Shown here one piece after another: positions 40,351 to 49,612 of a stretch of DNA of 64,000 bases; positions within the stretch are counted from its first letter, which is position 1; the number at the start of each line of letters is the position of its first letter. This stretch comes from Methylobacterium sp. WSM2598 (GTDB lineage Bacteria; Pseudomonadota; Alphaproteobacteria; Rhizobiales; Beijerinckiaceae). Made by a program: the position numbers and the translations under genes. The stretch lies in NCBI RefSeq assembly GCF_000379105.1, contig NZ_KB900609.1:4229163-4293162 (forward strand), written 5' to 3'. The notes under the pieces were generated by a model. It saw nothing but the letters and a program-made list of their open reading frames with translations, made no database searches and had not been told where the DNA came from.

Positions 40351-42264
40351 TCAGATCTTGATCTGCGCACCGATCTCCACCGCACGGTCCACGGGGATGC
40401 CGAAGTAGCGCGACGCGTCCGTCGCCGAGCGCGCCAGGGCGATGTACAGGCGGTCCTGCCACACCGGCATGCCGGTCTCCGGCGAGGCCACCAGGACCCG
40501 CCGCGTCAGGAAGTAGGACAGGCTGGCTTCGTCGAGCCCGGCGGCCGCCAGGGCGCGCGGGAGGTCGGGCATCTCCTTGAAGCCGAACCGCACCGTCACG
40601 CAGGAGAAAGCGTCGGACAGCCGCCTGACCGTGACGCGCTCCGCGTCGGTCAGGCGCGGCAAGTCCTCCGTCACGACGTGCAGGATGAAGTTGTGGGCGT
40701 GCAGCACCCGATTGTGCTTGACGTTATGAATCAGGGCGCCGGGCGTGTCGCTCGGCGTTCCGGTCAGGAACACCGCCGTGCCCGCCACCCGCTGAACCGA
40801 CCCGGTCTCGGCCATCCGCGTGAACTCGGAGAGCGGCAGGCACCGGCGGTGGATCTCCTCCGCGATCAGGGCCGAGCCATGCCGCCACGTCCACATCGCC
40901 GTGACGAGGGCGGCCCCGATGGTCAGCGGCACCCAGCCGCCATGGAAAACCTTGAGCGCGTTGGCCGACAGGAACACCAGCTCGATCAGCAGGAAGGGCG
41001 CGAGCACCAGCGCCGCCAGGGCCGGCGACCAGCGCCAGAACTTCCAGGCGACGGTGAAGAGCAGGCACGCGGTGATGACCATGTCGCCGGTCACGGCGAT
41101 GCCGTAGGCGGCGGCCAGCGCGCTCGACGACTCGAACAGCAATACGAGGAACACGACGGCGACCAGCAGCCACCAGTTCACCCGCGGAATGTAGATCTGC
41201 CCCTTCTCCGTCTCGGAGGTGCGCTGGACGCGCATTCGCGGCAGCAGGCCGAGTTGCATGGCCTGCTGGGTGATCGAGAAGGTGCCGGTGATCACCGCCT
41301 GGCTCGCGATGATGGTCGCCACGGTGGCAAGCAGCACCATCGGCAGCAGGGCCCAGGAGGGGTAGAGGAGGAAGAAAGGGTTCTCGATCCGCTCCGGGTG
41401 GGCAAGCAGCATCGCGCCTTGCCCCAGGTAGTTGAGGGCCAGCGCCGGGAGCACGAGGCCGAACCAGGCCGTCCGGATCGGCGAGCGCCCGAAATGTCCC
41501 ATGTCGGCGTAGAGCGCCTCAGCCCCCGTCACGGCCAGGAACACGGCCCCGAGGGCCAGGAGCCCGGCCGTGCCGTGGCCGAGCAGGAAGCGGATGCCGT
41601 GGGCCGGGTTGAGGGCGGCCAGGATGCCGGGATCGTCCGCGATGTGGCTCAAACCTCCGAGCGCCATGACGATGAACCAGAAGGCGGTGATCGGTCCGAA
41701 GAAGGTGCCGACGCGGGCCGTCCCGTGGCTCTGGACGGCGAAGAGGCCGATCAGGATGGCGAGGCTGATCGGCAGAACGTAGGGCTCGAAGGCGGGCGTG
41801 ACGAGTTTCAGGCCCTCGACGGCCGAGAGGACCGAGATGGCCGGGGTGATGATCGCGTCACCGTAGAACAGGGCGACCCCGATCATGCCCAGCACGATGA
41901 CGAAGCCGCCGTGGTGGCCGAGCGCGCGCTGGGCCAGGGCGACGAGGGAGGGGGTGCCGCCCTCGCCGTTGTTGTCAGCCCGCATGACGAGGAGCACGTA
42001 CTTGAGCGTGACGATCAGGATGAGCGCCCACAGGATCAGCGAGACGACGCCGAACACCATCTCGCGAGTGAGGGCGTGGGCGCTGCCGCTGGCCGCGTGC
42101 AGCGACTCCTTGAGCGCGTAGAGCGGGCTGGTGCCGATGTCGCCGTAGACGACGCCGATGGATCCTAAGGTGAGCGCCCAGAAGCCCGTCTTCGAGCCGT
42201 GCTCGGCGCTCGCCGGCAATGGAGCGTGCGCCGCAGGAAGGTCGGGCTTTGCAAGCGTATGCAT
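40351..42264 (-). CDS. kup: Kup (KUP/HAK/KT) low-affinity potassium transporter
   Basis: A 637-residue proton-coupled potassium importer of the inner membrane. It has about twelve hydrophobic helices with the family's N-terminal LGSIGVVYGDIGTSPLYALKES motif, ADNNGEGGTPSL, FYGDAIITPAISVLSAVEG and TGAEALYADMGHFG. The C-terminal cytoplasmic domain (about 470-637) ends GIPVDRAVEIGAQIKI. Start ATG 42264 was chosen because the upstream in-frame part is Arg-rich. An interrupted palindrome lies at 42438-42453, 174 bp upstream. Confidence 0.95.
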   Translation of the reverse strand: MHTLAKPDLPAAHAPLPASAEHGSKTGFWALTLGSIGVVYGDIGTSPLYALKESLHAASGSAHALTREMVFGVVSLILWALILIVTLKYVLLVMRADNNGEGGTPSLVALAQRALGHHGGFVIVLGMIGVALFYGDAIITPAISVLSAVEGLKLVTPAFEPYVLPISLAILIGLFAVQSHGTARVGTFFGPITAFWFIVMALGGLSHIADDPGILAALNPAHGIRFLLGHGTAGLLALGAVFLAVTGAEALYADMGHFGRSPIRTAWFGLVLPALALNYLGQGAMLLAHPERIENPFFLLYPSWALLPMVLLATVATIIASQAVITGTFSITQQAMQLGLLPRMRVQRTSETEKGQIYIPRVNWWLLVAVVFLVLLFESSSALAAAYGIAVTGDMVITACLLFTVAWKFWRWSPALAALVLAPFLLIELVFLSANALKVFHGGWVPLTIGAALVTAMWTWRHGSALIAEEIHRRCLPLSEFTRMAETGSVQRVAGTAVFLTGTPSDTPGALIHNVKHNRVLHAHNFILHVVTEDLPRLTDAERVTVRRLSDAFSCVTVRFGFKEMPDLPRALAAAGLDEASLSYFLTRRVLVASPETGMPVWQDRLYIALARSATDASRYFGIPVDRAVEIGAQIKI

Positions 42265-43026
42265 CGGCTTCGCTCTCTGGCCAGGCCACAGATCAAGTCT
42301 GAGGACCGACTTCAACGGCCGTCGCGTGGGGATCGTTCGATCACCGCCCTCGGCCCGTCGTCGGGAGCGCGTCGTCAGTCGTGGCCGCGCGGAACCGACG
42401 TTCCATGAGCTTCCCCGGCCGGGGATGCTCCAAGTGGCACATGGTGTCATGTGAGACCAACGACGGTCTCTCGGACGCTTCAATCCGCAAGGATGGCGTG
42501 TCAGGACATGATCCGCCTGGGCAACACGAGGCTGCGACGGGCGTGGCGCGCACGTTCAACGGCCGAAGACAATCTTCTCCGAACAGCACGGCACGATGCC
42601 CGCTCACCGCCTGCTCGCCCACGACGACGAAGTCAGTCAAGCTGTGTGGCGGGCCCGATATCGTCCCATGGAAACGGAGTGCGCCCATGCAGCAAGCACA
42701 CTCTTCTATGCCGGAACTCTCTGCGACATGCCCCGGATCCGCGCCTGCCCCCCGCGGACGAGGCAGCAAGCCTGCGGGCGCCCTGGTCGAGCGGCCATCG
42801 GAACGGCGGGGCGGGCGCCTGCCGGCCCTTGGCGAGGCGCAGCCCCGTGATCCCCTGGGCGACTCGGTGGGATGCCGGGCGCCTCGACCGGCCGTCTGAG
42901 CGGGAGCCGGGCGGTTGGTCACGCTGAGCGGCCGGAGCAGCCACCGGGCGGCGTGCGCCAAGGCCGGCAGGCGCACGACGAGCGCCGAAACTGGCCATGG
43001 CGGCCCGGACATGCGATAGAGCCGCG
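42265..43026. other. long intergenic region upstream of kup
   Basis: About 760 bp without a supported gene. It contains the CACATG-N4-CATGTG palindrome at 42438-42453. Other short frames are shadows. Confidence 0.45.
42438..42453. promoter_or_regulatory. palindrome CACATG-N4-CATGTG
   Basis: A perfect 6-bp inverted repeat with a 4-base spacer in the region upstream of kup. It could be a regulator site. The core resembles the CACATATG of the palindrome at 39342, though the match is short. Confidence 0.35.
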
Positions 43027-43230
43027 ATGACCAACAACAGCCTGCACCCCTTCGCGATCGAAGTGTCACCGCTCACCACGCCCAAAGGCCATTTCGGCTG
43101 GGCGATCCGCAAGCATGGCAAGCTCCTGGAACGGTCGGATCGGCCGCATGAGACTGAGGCCAAGGCGCACGCTCGGGCTCTCGCGGCGCTGGAGCGGACT
43201 GCCCACCCGGGGGCGGGGGCGCGGCGCTGA
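43027..43230 (+). CDS. small conserved-looking cytoplasmic protein
   Basis: A 67-residue product: FAIEVSPLTTPKGHFGWAIRKHGKLLERSDRPHETEAKAHARALAALER. The mix of a short beta segment with 'GHFGWAIRKHGKLLERS' and a C-terminal helix looks like a genuine small fold. I have no family name for it. It lies in an isolated position on the plus strand. Confidence 0.6.
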   Translation: MTNNSLHPFAIEVSPLTTPKGHFGWAIRKHGKLLERSDRPHETEAKAHARALAALERTAHPGAGARR

Positions 43231-43616
43231 CCGCCTGGCAGGGGGCGGCCCGACGGCGCGTGCGGCTCCGTCCTCGATTGTGCGGCGGCAGCACTCTCCC
43301 GCCGTAAGAAGTCTGTTCTGGGCGGCGGTCCCTCGGGCAGGTGCGCCGACACGGACGGGACCTCGGCGAGCCGCGTGGTGCAGCGCCGTGTGCGCACCTC
43401 ACACGTCGTCGGTCAGGCCCGCTTCTCGCCCGCGCCGACATCGCGCTGCCGCGCCCGAACCGGGAGCGCGTTGAGCCCGCGCAGAGCGATGCGCTCCAGG
43501 AGGTGGGAGATGGCAGAGAGCATCACCCTTCTCGGTCCGTTCCGCGAGGCGTCGGACGACTTTGCTGAGAACCTGCAGGGCGGCTAAGCCCAACGCGACC
43601 AAGCGTGGAAATCAGG
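43231..43616. other. intergenic region, no gene seen
   Basis: About 390 bp. Only short frames without features. The ATG at 43509 could start a ~25-residue peptide, which is not supported. Confidence 0.4.
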
Positions 43617-43892
43617 ATGGCGTTCAAGGCAAAGTCGGCTTCAGAGACAAAGGCGGCGGAGTTGGCATCCGCAATCATCCGCATAGCGGATCGGGAGAGT
43701 GCTCCGCTCACGATCGGCGTGGAGGAGCTTCGACGCGCCAACCCGCGCCTGACGCCGCTGGCGATCGGGCAGATGTACCGCAAGCACCGCGACAGGCTGG
43801 AGGCGGCTCTGGCAGAGCGCGGCTACATCCTCATCACCTACGCCGACCAGGGCCCGGGCCGCGGGATGGAGTTCGAGATTGGGGTCGGGTGA
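43617..43892 (+). CDS. hypothetical small cytoplasmic protein
   Basis: A 91-residue product with helices around TKAAELASAIIRIADRESAP, VEELRRANPRLTPLAIGQMYRKHRDRLEAALAERG and a final strand YILITYADQGPGRGMEFEIG. An in-frame GTG at 43605 would add four residues. I do not recognise the family; the composition is normal for a soluble protein, and no membrane or signal segment is present. Confidence 0.6.
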   Translation: MAFKAKSASETKAAELASAIIRIADRESAPLTIGVEELRRANPRLTPLAIGQMYRKHRDRLEAALAERGYILITYADQGPGRGMEFEIGVG

Positions 43893-44021
43893 GCGCTGCG
43901 GTTGCCGGGCGGAGTGATCCGCACCACCGGACCCGGGAGCAGGCCGTGCCGTGGCCTGACGAGGGCGCTCGCGAAGACGCGATGTCGGCATCGGCAGCGA
44001 CCCCGAGCCGACCATGCCTGC

Positions 44022-44276
44022 TCAGCCCTCTCCGCCGTCAGCACGCTCATGCGCTTCAGCCTCTGCGGCCGCCCGCGACCGGATCTGATCCATGATGGGG
44101 ATGAGCAAGGGCGGCACGTCCATTCCGTACGCGTCCAGCAGCAGCCCGGCCGTGATCAGGGCACTCATGTGCGCGTCCGGAACCTCCTCTCCGGCCATGT
44201 GAGCGCGGAAGATGCGGTCGGCCAGAAGGTTGGCCATGCGCGAGACTTCCGCGAGCTTTTTGGTCTGATCTATCAC
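44022..44276 (-). CDS. hypothetical small helical protein
   Basis: An 84-residue product, mostly helical: KKLAEVSRMANLLADRIFRAHMAGEEVPDAHMSALITAGLLLDAYGMDV and a second helix PIMDQIRSRAAAEAEAHERA. No signal peptide or named domain. It converges with the gene at 43617. Confidence 0.55.
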   Translation of the reverse strand: MIDQTKKLAEVSRMANLLADRIFRAHMAGEEVPDAHMSALITAGLLLDAYGMDVPPLLIPIMDQIRSRAAAEAEAHERADGGEG

Positions 44277-44439
44277 GTCACGGCCCCGTGTCGGATCGAA
44301 GCTCGCACGTTACCCCGCTGTCTTTCAGTGCTCGCCGCGGGTGCCGTCGGCGTGATAGCGGAAGCGGACGCTTACGCAACCGATGTTCCCGCACAGAATC
44401 AGCAGGCAAGCACTGAAGCATAAAGTAGGGCTCTACAGG

Positions 44440-45465
44440 TTAGTGAATTGCCGTAATGTGCTTGCCGATCCACTCCAAGAGAATGTCAGCAATATCGAGA
44501 CTATTGTCGTCCTGCATGAGCATGTGCGAATTCCCTTTGATGCCGATGTCCGGCAACACGATGATCTCGGCCTTGCCACCCGCAGCCGAGACAGCGGCCA
44601 CGAAGGCGCGGCAGTTCTTCAGGCGCGGCGCCCACCGCGAGAACTCATCGACGTAATCGCCGAACAGCACGAGGATAGGCACGCTCTTGTAGGGGGTGAG
44701 ATCAGCCGTCGGCTCGGGACACGCGGCCGGCTCGATCGAGACGATCCCTGCCACGCCCTGGGTGCTGAGGGCGGCGGTCTGGAACGGGTAGATGCCCGAC
44801 TGCGAGTGGCTCATCAGCACTGTTCCGCCGATCTTCTGCGCCAGCTCGGATAGCGCGTGGACCGTCGGGTTCGGGGTCGGCAGGTTCGCCGCGCTGTCGG
44901 CAACCATCTGCTTCCAGAACTCGGCTTGCGCCGCGAGCGGAAAGCGCATGCCGGGCATCACCTGCGGATATTCGTGGCCGAACCGGAAGATGGCCCAGGC
45001 GCCCTCGTGCCCGGCGGAGAACACGGTCGGCAGTTTGTCGGCAGGCGCTTTGCCGAGACGGACCGCATTGATGGCGGACGGGTCCGTGGCGGACCGGCCG
45101 CGCCAGACTTGATCGATGACATAGGTCGGATGTCCGTGACGCACGAAGTACTCATCCCAGCCCATCCGGCCGTCGGGCGTCGTCTCCCAGGTTTTGCCGG
45201 TCAGGCAGCAGCCGTGGATGAGCGTGATGGGCACTCCCGCCTGGCCTGCAGGCGCCTGATAGCGCACGTACATCTGGTCGACGGTGATGGTGCCAGACGG
45301 GTCGTAGTTCGGCAGGGTCGACAGGGTGTCGGACCTCACCTCGCGGCCGCCGACGAAGAAGCTGCCTTGCTTGGCGATGGTCAGCGGGCCGGGTTCGGGC
45401 CGCGCGGTCTGAGCGAGAGCTGGGGCTGCGAGAGCGCATAACGCGGCGAGCAGTGCAAAACGCAT
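44440..45465 (-). CDS. secreted alpha/beta hydrolase (esterase-like)
   Basis: A 341-residue exported hydrolase. It has a signal peptide (MRFALLAALCALAAPALA, cleavage ~18). The block HGCCLTGKTWETTPDGRMGWDEYFVRHG is characteristic of a secreted esterase-like family. The nucleophile elbow is SHSQSG (Ser between His and Gln), with likely Asp (VLFGDYVDE) and a late His (GNSHMLMQDD). Start ATG 45465 has GGGAGGG upstream. Substrate unknown. The broken alcohol dehydrogenase follows upstream on the same strand, 174 bp away from the start. Confidence 0.88.
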   Translation of the reverse strand: MRFALLAALCALAAPALAQTARPEPGPLTIAKQGSFFVGGREVRSDTLSTLPNYDPSGTITVDQMYVRYQAPAGQAGVPITLIHGCCLTGKTWETTPDGRMGWDEYFVRHGHPTYVIDQVWRGRSATDPSAINAVRLGKAPADKLPTVFSAGHEGAWAIFRFGHEYPQVMPGMRFPLAAQAEFWKQMVADSAANLPTPNPTVHALSELAQKIGGTVLMSHSQSGIYPFQTAALSTQGVAGIVSIEPAACPEPTADLTPYKSVPILVLFGDYVDEFSRWAPRLKNCRAFVAAVSAAGGKAEIIVLPDIGIKGNSHMLMQDDNSLDIADILLEWIGKHITAIH

Positions 45466-45608
45466 AAGGGCGCCCTCCCTAGGGCCGTCGGTGTCGTTGA
45501 GCGTGCTGCAGAGAAGGTAGGACACGTGGCCGAGGCGGCCATCGCATCCTCGAACGTGCCCTCGGCTGCAGTGCGCCCGGAGCCCTCTAGGCCGCCCAGC
45601 CGCCGCAG

Positions 45609-45640
45609 GCCGCCAATGTGCCGCCAATGTGCCGCCATGT
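45609..45640. repeat. short 11-bp tandem repeat
   Basis: Two GCCGCCAATGT units and a third, shortened one (GCCGCCATGT). It lies at the point where similarity of the alcohol dehydrogenase remnant ends, so it may mark a deletion junction. Confidence 0.6.
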
Positions 45641-46198
45641 GGGTCACGTCCGGCTTCCGGGCCTGCTGCAAGGCCATGTGGCCGAGCCCGCCGATGCCCA
45701 GGACGGCAACCACGTCGCCGGCCTCGGCGCCGGACGTCCTGAGCGCGTTGAACGTGGCAATGCCCGCGCAGAGGATGGGCGCGGCCTCTTCGGCGCTCAG
45801 TGCGTCCGGGATCGAGACGAGACCCGTGGCGCGCGCAGGCACCATCTCGGCATCGCCGCCATCGCGGGAGGCGCCCACGAGGGGCTGGTTCCGGCAGAGC
45901 TGAAACAGCCCTCGGCGGCATTGGGCCAGGCGTTGCAGTGGCCGCCCAGGCGGCCGACGCCGACGCGCTGCCCCGGTTTCCAGAGCGTCGGCACCCCGTC
46001 ACCCGGAGCCACGATCCGCCCGGCACCCTCGTGGCCGGGCACTCGCGGCGGCCGCGGCGTTGGATGGGCGTCGGCGATGGCGGCGGCGTCGGCGCCGCAG
46101 ATCCCGCAGGCCTGAACCGCGATCAGCACCGGGCCGGCTCCCGGCTCGGGGGTCGTCCGCTCGACCTCGTCAAGGGTGCCGGAGGTCGTGACCTGCAT
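45640..46198 (-). pseudogene. zinc-dependent alcohol dehydrogenase, frameshifted and truncated
   Basis: The N-terminal part reads from ATG 46198 with the catalytic zinc motifs CGICGAD and GHEGAGRIV, then RVGVGRLGGHC. In the zinc-structural loop (around 45910) the frame is lost: the first frame continues as nonsense, while the next frame restores CPNC..., GASRDGGDAEMVPARATGLVSIPDALSAEEAAPILCAG and the cofactor-binding VLGIGGLGHMALQQARK. After that, the rest of the Rossmann domain and C-terminus are missing. One frameshift plus a C-terminal deletion make a functional enzyme unlikely. It sits between the esterase and the MFS gene. Confidence 0.8.
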
Positions 46199-46218
46199 GG
46201 CCCGGCAGATCGGCCTCG

Positions 46219-47478
46219 TCACAACGCGCTCGACCGGCCCGCGACGTCGGCGACCGGGCGGGCACCGGAAGCGCGCACCGCGCTCCACGCCAGGGCGCCC
46301 ACCGCCGCCAGAAGGGGTAGGAACGAGATCCAGAGGACCACATCCCAGCCGTAGCGGGACAGGAGGCCGCCCGACGAGAACGAGCCCACCGCCATCGTCC
46401 CGAACACCGCGAAGTCGTTGAGCGACTGCACGCGCGCCTTCTCCTCGGGACGGTGGCACTCCAGCACCATCGCCGAGGCGCCGACGAAACCGAAGTTCCA
46501 GCCCACACCGAGCATGACCAGCGCGATCCAGAAATGCGCGACGTCCACGCCGGCCAGGCCGACGCCGGCAGAGACCGCGGTCAGCGCCAAGCCGGTCGCG
46601 ACCACGCGCGGCGCGCCGACGCGCGTGATCAGCCGGCCGGTGAAGAAGCTCGGTCCGTACATGGCGATCACGTGCCATTGCAGGCCGAGGTTGGCGTCCT
46701 CCTGCGACAGGCCGCACAGGTGCATGGCCAGCGGCGCCGACGTCATCAGGAAGTTCATCAGCAGGTAGGACACCACCCCGCAGATCACGGCCGTGATGAA
46801 CCGGGGTTGGCGTGCGATGACGCCGAGCGGACGGCCGCTGGCCAGCTCCTGCGCGGTCGGCATCGGCAGCCGCACGCCGAGCAGAACCAGGGCCGAGACG
46901 GCGGCGACGGCGGCTTGCGCCAGGAACGTGGCCGCGAACAGGTACGGCGGCCACAGGCTCATCGTGTGGGTGACGAGCTGCGGGCCGATGATTCCGGCGA
47001 AGACCCCGCCGGCCATCACGGCCGACAGCGCCCGCGGGCGCCGCTCCGGCCTGACGCAGTCGGCGGCGGCGAACCGGAACGAGAGGACCACCGCGGCGTA
47101 GGCGCCGCCGAAGAAGGTGCCGAGGCTGAACAGCCAGAACGAGCCCAGCACGATGGCGAGGGCGGACAGCAGGCCGACGAGGACACCGCAGCCCGTCCCG
47201 GCGAGGAACGCGGCGCGGCGGCCATGGCGCCGGGCGATGGCGCCGGCCGGCAGGGTGCAGGCGGCCATGCCGACCACGAAGATCGAGATCGGCAGCGTCG
47301 CCAGAACGGGGCTCGGCGCCAACATGCTCCCGACGATGGCGCCGGTCGCGTAGACGACCGTCGAGTTCGCGCCGGCGAGCGCCTGGGCGATCGCCAGCCG
47401 GAGGACGTTGCCGGTATCGGACCGCGCAGGGCGAGCGGGCGCGGGCCCGCTCGCCGGACCGGCTTCAGCGTGCGACAT
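46219..47478 (-). CDS. MFS transporter
   Basis: A 419-residue major facilitator protein with about twelve helices: LRLAIAQALAGANSTVVYATGAIVGSM at the start, the loop-2 motif AIARRHGRRAAFLAGTG (a variant of the GxLaDrxGrkxxl loop), and helices up to VLWISFLPLLAAVGALAW. Substrate cannot be told. It begins 8 bp after the TPR gene, which it follows in the same operon. The next gene downstream is the broken alcohol dehydrogenase, 20 bp away. Confidence 0.9.
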   Translation of the reverse strand: MSHAEAGPASGPAPARPARSDTGNVLRLAIAQALAGANSTVVYATGAIVGSMLAPSPVLATLPISIFVVGMAACTLPAGAIARRHGRRAAFLAGTGCGVLVGLLSALAIVLGSFWLFSLGTFFGGAYAAVVLSFRFAAADCVRPERRPRALSAVMAGGVFAGIIGPQLVTHTMSLWPPYLFAATFLAQAAVAAVSALVLLGVRLPMPTAQELASGRPLGVIARQPRFITAVICGVVSYLLMNFLMTSAPLAMHLCGLSQEDANLGLQWHVIAMYGPSFFTGRLITRVGAPRVVATGLALTAVSAGVGLAGVDVAHFWIALVMLGVGWNFGFVGASAMVLECHRPEEKARVQSLNDFAVFGTMAVGSFSSGGLLSRYGWDVVLWISFLPLLAAVGALAWSAVRASGARPVADVAGRSSAL

Positions 47479-47486
47479 GGGATCTC

Positions 47487-48806
47487 TCAGGCCGTGAGGA
47501 GGATGTGCCAGCGCGTGTCGCGCGGCGACGGGCGGCGGTGCAGGCGGCGGTCGAGCAGGGCGCGCGCTTTGGCGGCCTCGCCACCGCGCATCAGCGCGAC
47601 GAGCAGCGTGTCCTCGATGATCTCGCGCTGGGCGCCGCTGCCGCCGATGCGCGTCACCTCGGCCGCGACCGGCTCCAGGATGCGCACGCAAGTCGCGTAA
47701 TCCTCCTCCGCGAACGCCAGGACGGCGCGACAGATCGCGGGCACGACCGGACCGGCCGTGAGGCTGCCCGCCGCCGCAAGGTCGGTCAGGGCGCCGATGC
47801 GCGCCTCCGCAGCGGCCCTGTCGCGGGTTGCGGCTGCCAGCAGGCCCATATGCGCGTCGGCGAACGCGAAGCCGGCCTTGGTGAAATGGCCGCTCGCGTA
47901 GGCCTTGGCATCGTCCCACAGCCCGGCCGGCACCTCGTAGCCGTAGGCCTGCATGCGCCAGAGCAGCGAGACGGTGTCCGAGACGACGTTGATGGGCAAC
48001 CCTGCCGTCACCGAGGGCTGGACGTGCGCGGCGTAGATCCTCAGAGCGTGCTCGGGATCGTCGCGCTCCAAGGCGGACAGCGCGGCGTGCCAGGCGATGT
48101 GGCCGTGCAGGATCCCGGAGCGGTCATAGCCCGGCAGCCAGTCCGTGATCAGCGCCTCGGCCTCCTCGCCCGCGCCGTCCTCGAACATGGCGTGCGACAG
48201 GGCGTGGGCCCCGTTGGCATTGTTGCGCCGCAGCGCGAACCCGCGCTGTGCCAGGTCGCGGCCGTACCTGACCGCGCCGTTCTCGGCATGGGACCAGCCT
48301 CGGTAGGAGACGAACCACCAGTCATCGGCCGCGAAATGCGCCGCGTGGCGCTCGCAGAGGTCAACCCGGGCCTGATCGTGGTTGGACATGCCCGAGAAGG
48401 CCAGCAGACCGAAGGCCCCGAGCGGCAGCGACAGGATCAGCACGTCGCGCGGCCAGGCGTCGGCGTGGGCCAGCGCGCTTTCGAGTGCCTTGGCGGACTG
48501 CCCGGTCACGGCCAGGCTCAACGTCGCGACGTGGCTCCGCTCCCGCGGGGTACCGTTGCGGGTGACGACCTCGTGCGCCTTCTCGATCCGCGTGCGTGCT
48601 GCGGCGGTCTCACCGCGCATCGCGTGCAGGCGCGCCCGCGCCGCGTACGCCAGAGCAAAATCCGGATCGGCCGCCACCGCCTCTTCCAGGGCCTCCGCCG
48701 CGCCCGGCCACGCCGACAGGAGAAGATCGACCCCTTCCCGGTAGCGCGCGGCGGCACGGTCGGAGGTGGTCGAGAGGGGCAGGCCGCGGCGATCGAGGTG
48801 GGCCAT
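47487..48806 (-). CDS. tetratricopeptide-repeat protein
   Basis: A 439-residue soluble protein built of helical pairs. Early TPR-like units include ALEEAVAADPDFALAYAARARLHAMRGETAAARTRIEKA. The rest (SYRGWSHAENGAVRYGRDLAQRGFALRRNNANGAHALSHAMFEDG, HIAWHAALSALERDDPEHAL) matches the 'tetratricopeptide repeat protein 38-like' group. It precedes the MFS gene by 8 bp and is divergent from the AraC-type gene. Function in the operon is unknown; a transporter partner or a metabolic scaffold are both possible. Confidence 0.85.
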   Translation of the reverse strand: MAHLDRRGLPLSTTSDRAAARYREGVDLLLSAWPGAAEALEEAVAADPDFALAYAARARLHAMRGETAAARTRIEKAHEVVTRNGTPRERSHVATLSLAVTGQSAKALESALAHADAWPRDVLILSLPLGAFGLLAFSGMSNHDQARVDLCERHAAHFAADDWWFVSYRGWSHAENGAVRYGRDLAQRGFALRRNNANGAHALSHAMFEDGAGEEAEALITDWLPGYDRSGILHGHIAWHAALSALERDDPEHALRIYAAHVQPSVTAGLPINVVSDTVSLLWRMQAYGYEVPAGLWDDAKAYASGHFTKAGFAFADAHMGLLAAATRDRAAAEARIGALTDLAAAGSLTAGPVVPAICRAVLAFAEEDYATCVRILEPVAAEVTRIGGSGAQREIIEDTLLVALMRGGEAAKARALLDRRLHRRPSPRDTRWHILLTA

Positions 48807-48960
48807 GACAGGTTCCTGGGCTCGGTCGTGTGGCAGCGCGGGTGGATGCCCGCCCTGCGGTCAGGTGCGTCGGACCCCGCCGTGCATACCGGACCGCCCT
48901 CTGTCTGTATTTCGATGAGGTGACATTCTATGTAGAATTCCAGCCAAACTGGAGCCCGGC
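48807..48960. promoter_or_regulatory. divergent promoter region between the TPR gene and the AraC-type gene
   Basis: 154 bp, less GC-rich than its surroundings. A perfect 14-bp palindrome ATTCTA-TG-TAGAAT lies at 48925-48938, 22 bp before the araC-type ATG. Position and symmetry suggest an operator for the divergent pair. A GGAGCC ribosome site is at 48951-48956. Confidence 0.55.
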
Positions 48961-49463
48961 ATGACCTGGGAGACGATCGAGACGCCGCCCGGCTTGGCAC
49001 CGCCCCATCCGCTCACGGTCCGCGCGCAGTCCATCCCGGCGCGCCACGCCTTCGCGGAGCATGCGCATCACTGGAACCAAGTCGTCTACGCGATCTCCGG
49101 GGTGCTGACGGTGGCCGTGGAGGGGCGTTCCTTCGTGATCTCACCGGAGCAGGCCGTCTGGCTGCCGACCGGTCAGCGGCACCGGGTCGGATCGCTCCTG
49201 GGTGCCGAGTTCCGCAGCCTCTGGATCGCCGACGAAGCCGGCCGTGGCCTGCCGGAGAGCCCGACCGTGTTCGGCGTCTCGGCCCTGCTGCAGGCCCTCA
49301 TCGTCGAGGCCGCCGCGATCGAGGGAGCGGAGGATGCCGACGGTTATGCCGGCCGTGTGACCGCCCTGATCCTGGACCAGCTGCGGCGCGCCCAAGCGCT
49401 TCCGGGCGCGCTTCCCTGGCCGCGCGCGGGCGCCCTGGTCGGGCTCTGCGAAGCGCTCTACGC
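48961..49463 (+). pseudogene. AraC family regulator, 5' part (split by IS21-family element)
   Basis: Encodes the N-terminal cupin-like effector domain: HAFAEHAHHWNQVVYAISGVLTVAVEGRSFVISPEQAVWLPTGQRH, then a helical linker. The frame stops in IS sequence after LCEALYA. Joined to 52091-52388, with one copy of the 8-bp target duplication removed, the frame continues through ALYAAPADRRGPEAWG into the DNA-binding domain. The intact gene would be 801 bp (266 residues). The regulator is therefore inactivated by one insertion and nothing else visible. It probably controlled the divergent TPR-MFS operon. Confidence 0.9.
49456..49463. repeat. 8-bp target-site duplication, left copy
   Basis: CTCTACGC immediately before the TG that opens the IS21-family element; the identical octamer follows the element at 52083-52090. 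Confidence 0.9.
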
Positions 49464-49468
49464 TGCGT

Positions 49469-49560
49469 ATTCCGACGAAGCCGGCCGGGGGTTCCAAGTT
49501 GAAGCCGGCCGTCATTCCGAGGCGAAGCCGGCCACCGTTCCGATCTGAAGCCGACCGGCG
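49469..49560. repeat. left terminal repeats of the IS21-family element
   Basis: Four imperfect direct repeats of about 22 bp sharing TTCC, GAAGCCGGCC and a G-rich end. These match inverted copies at the right end and are the probable IstA binding sites. Confidence 0.75.
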
Positions 49561-49612
49561 ACGGGGCGCTCCCGCGGGTCTGGGGTGAAGATCACGAGGT
49601 CGGATCGGCGGG

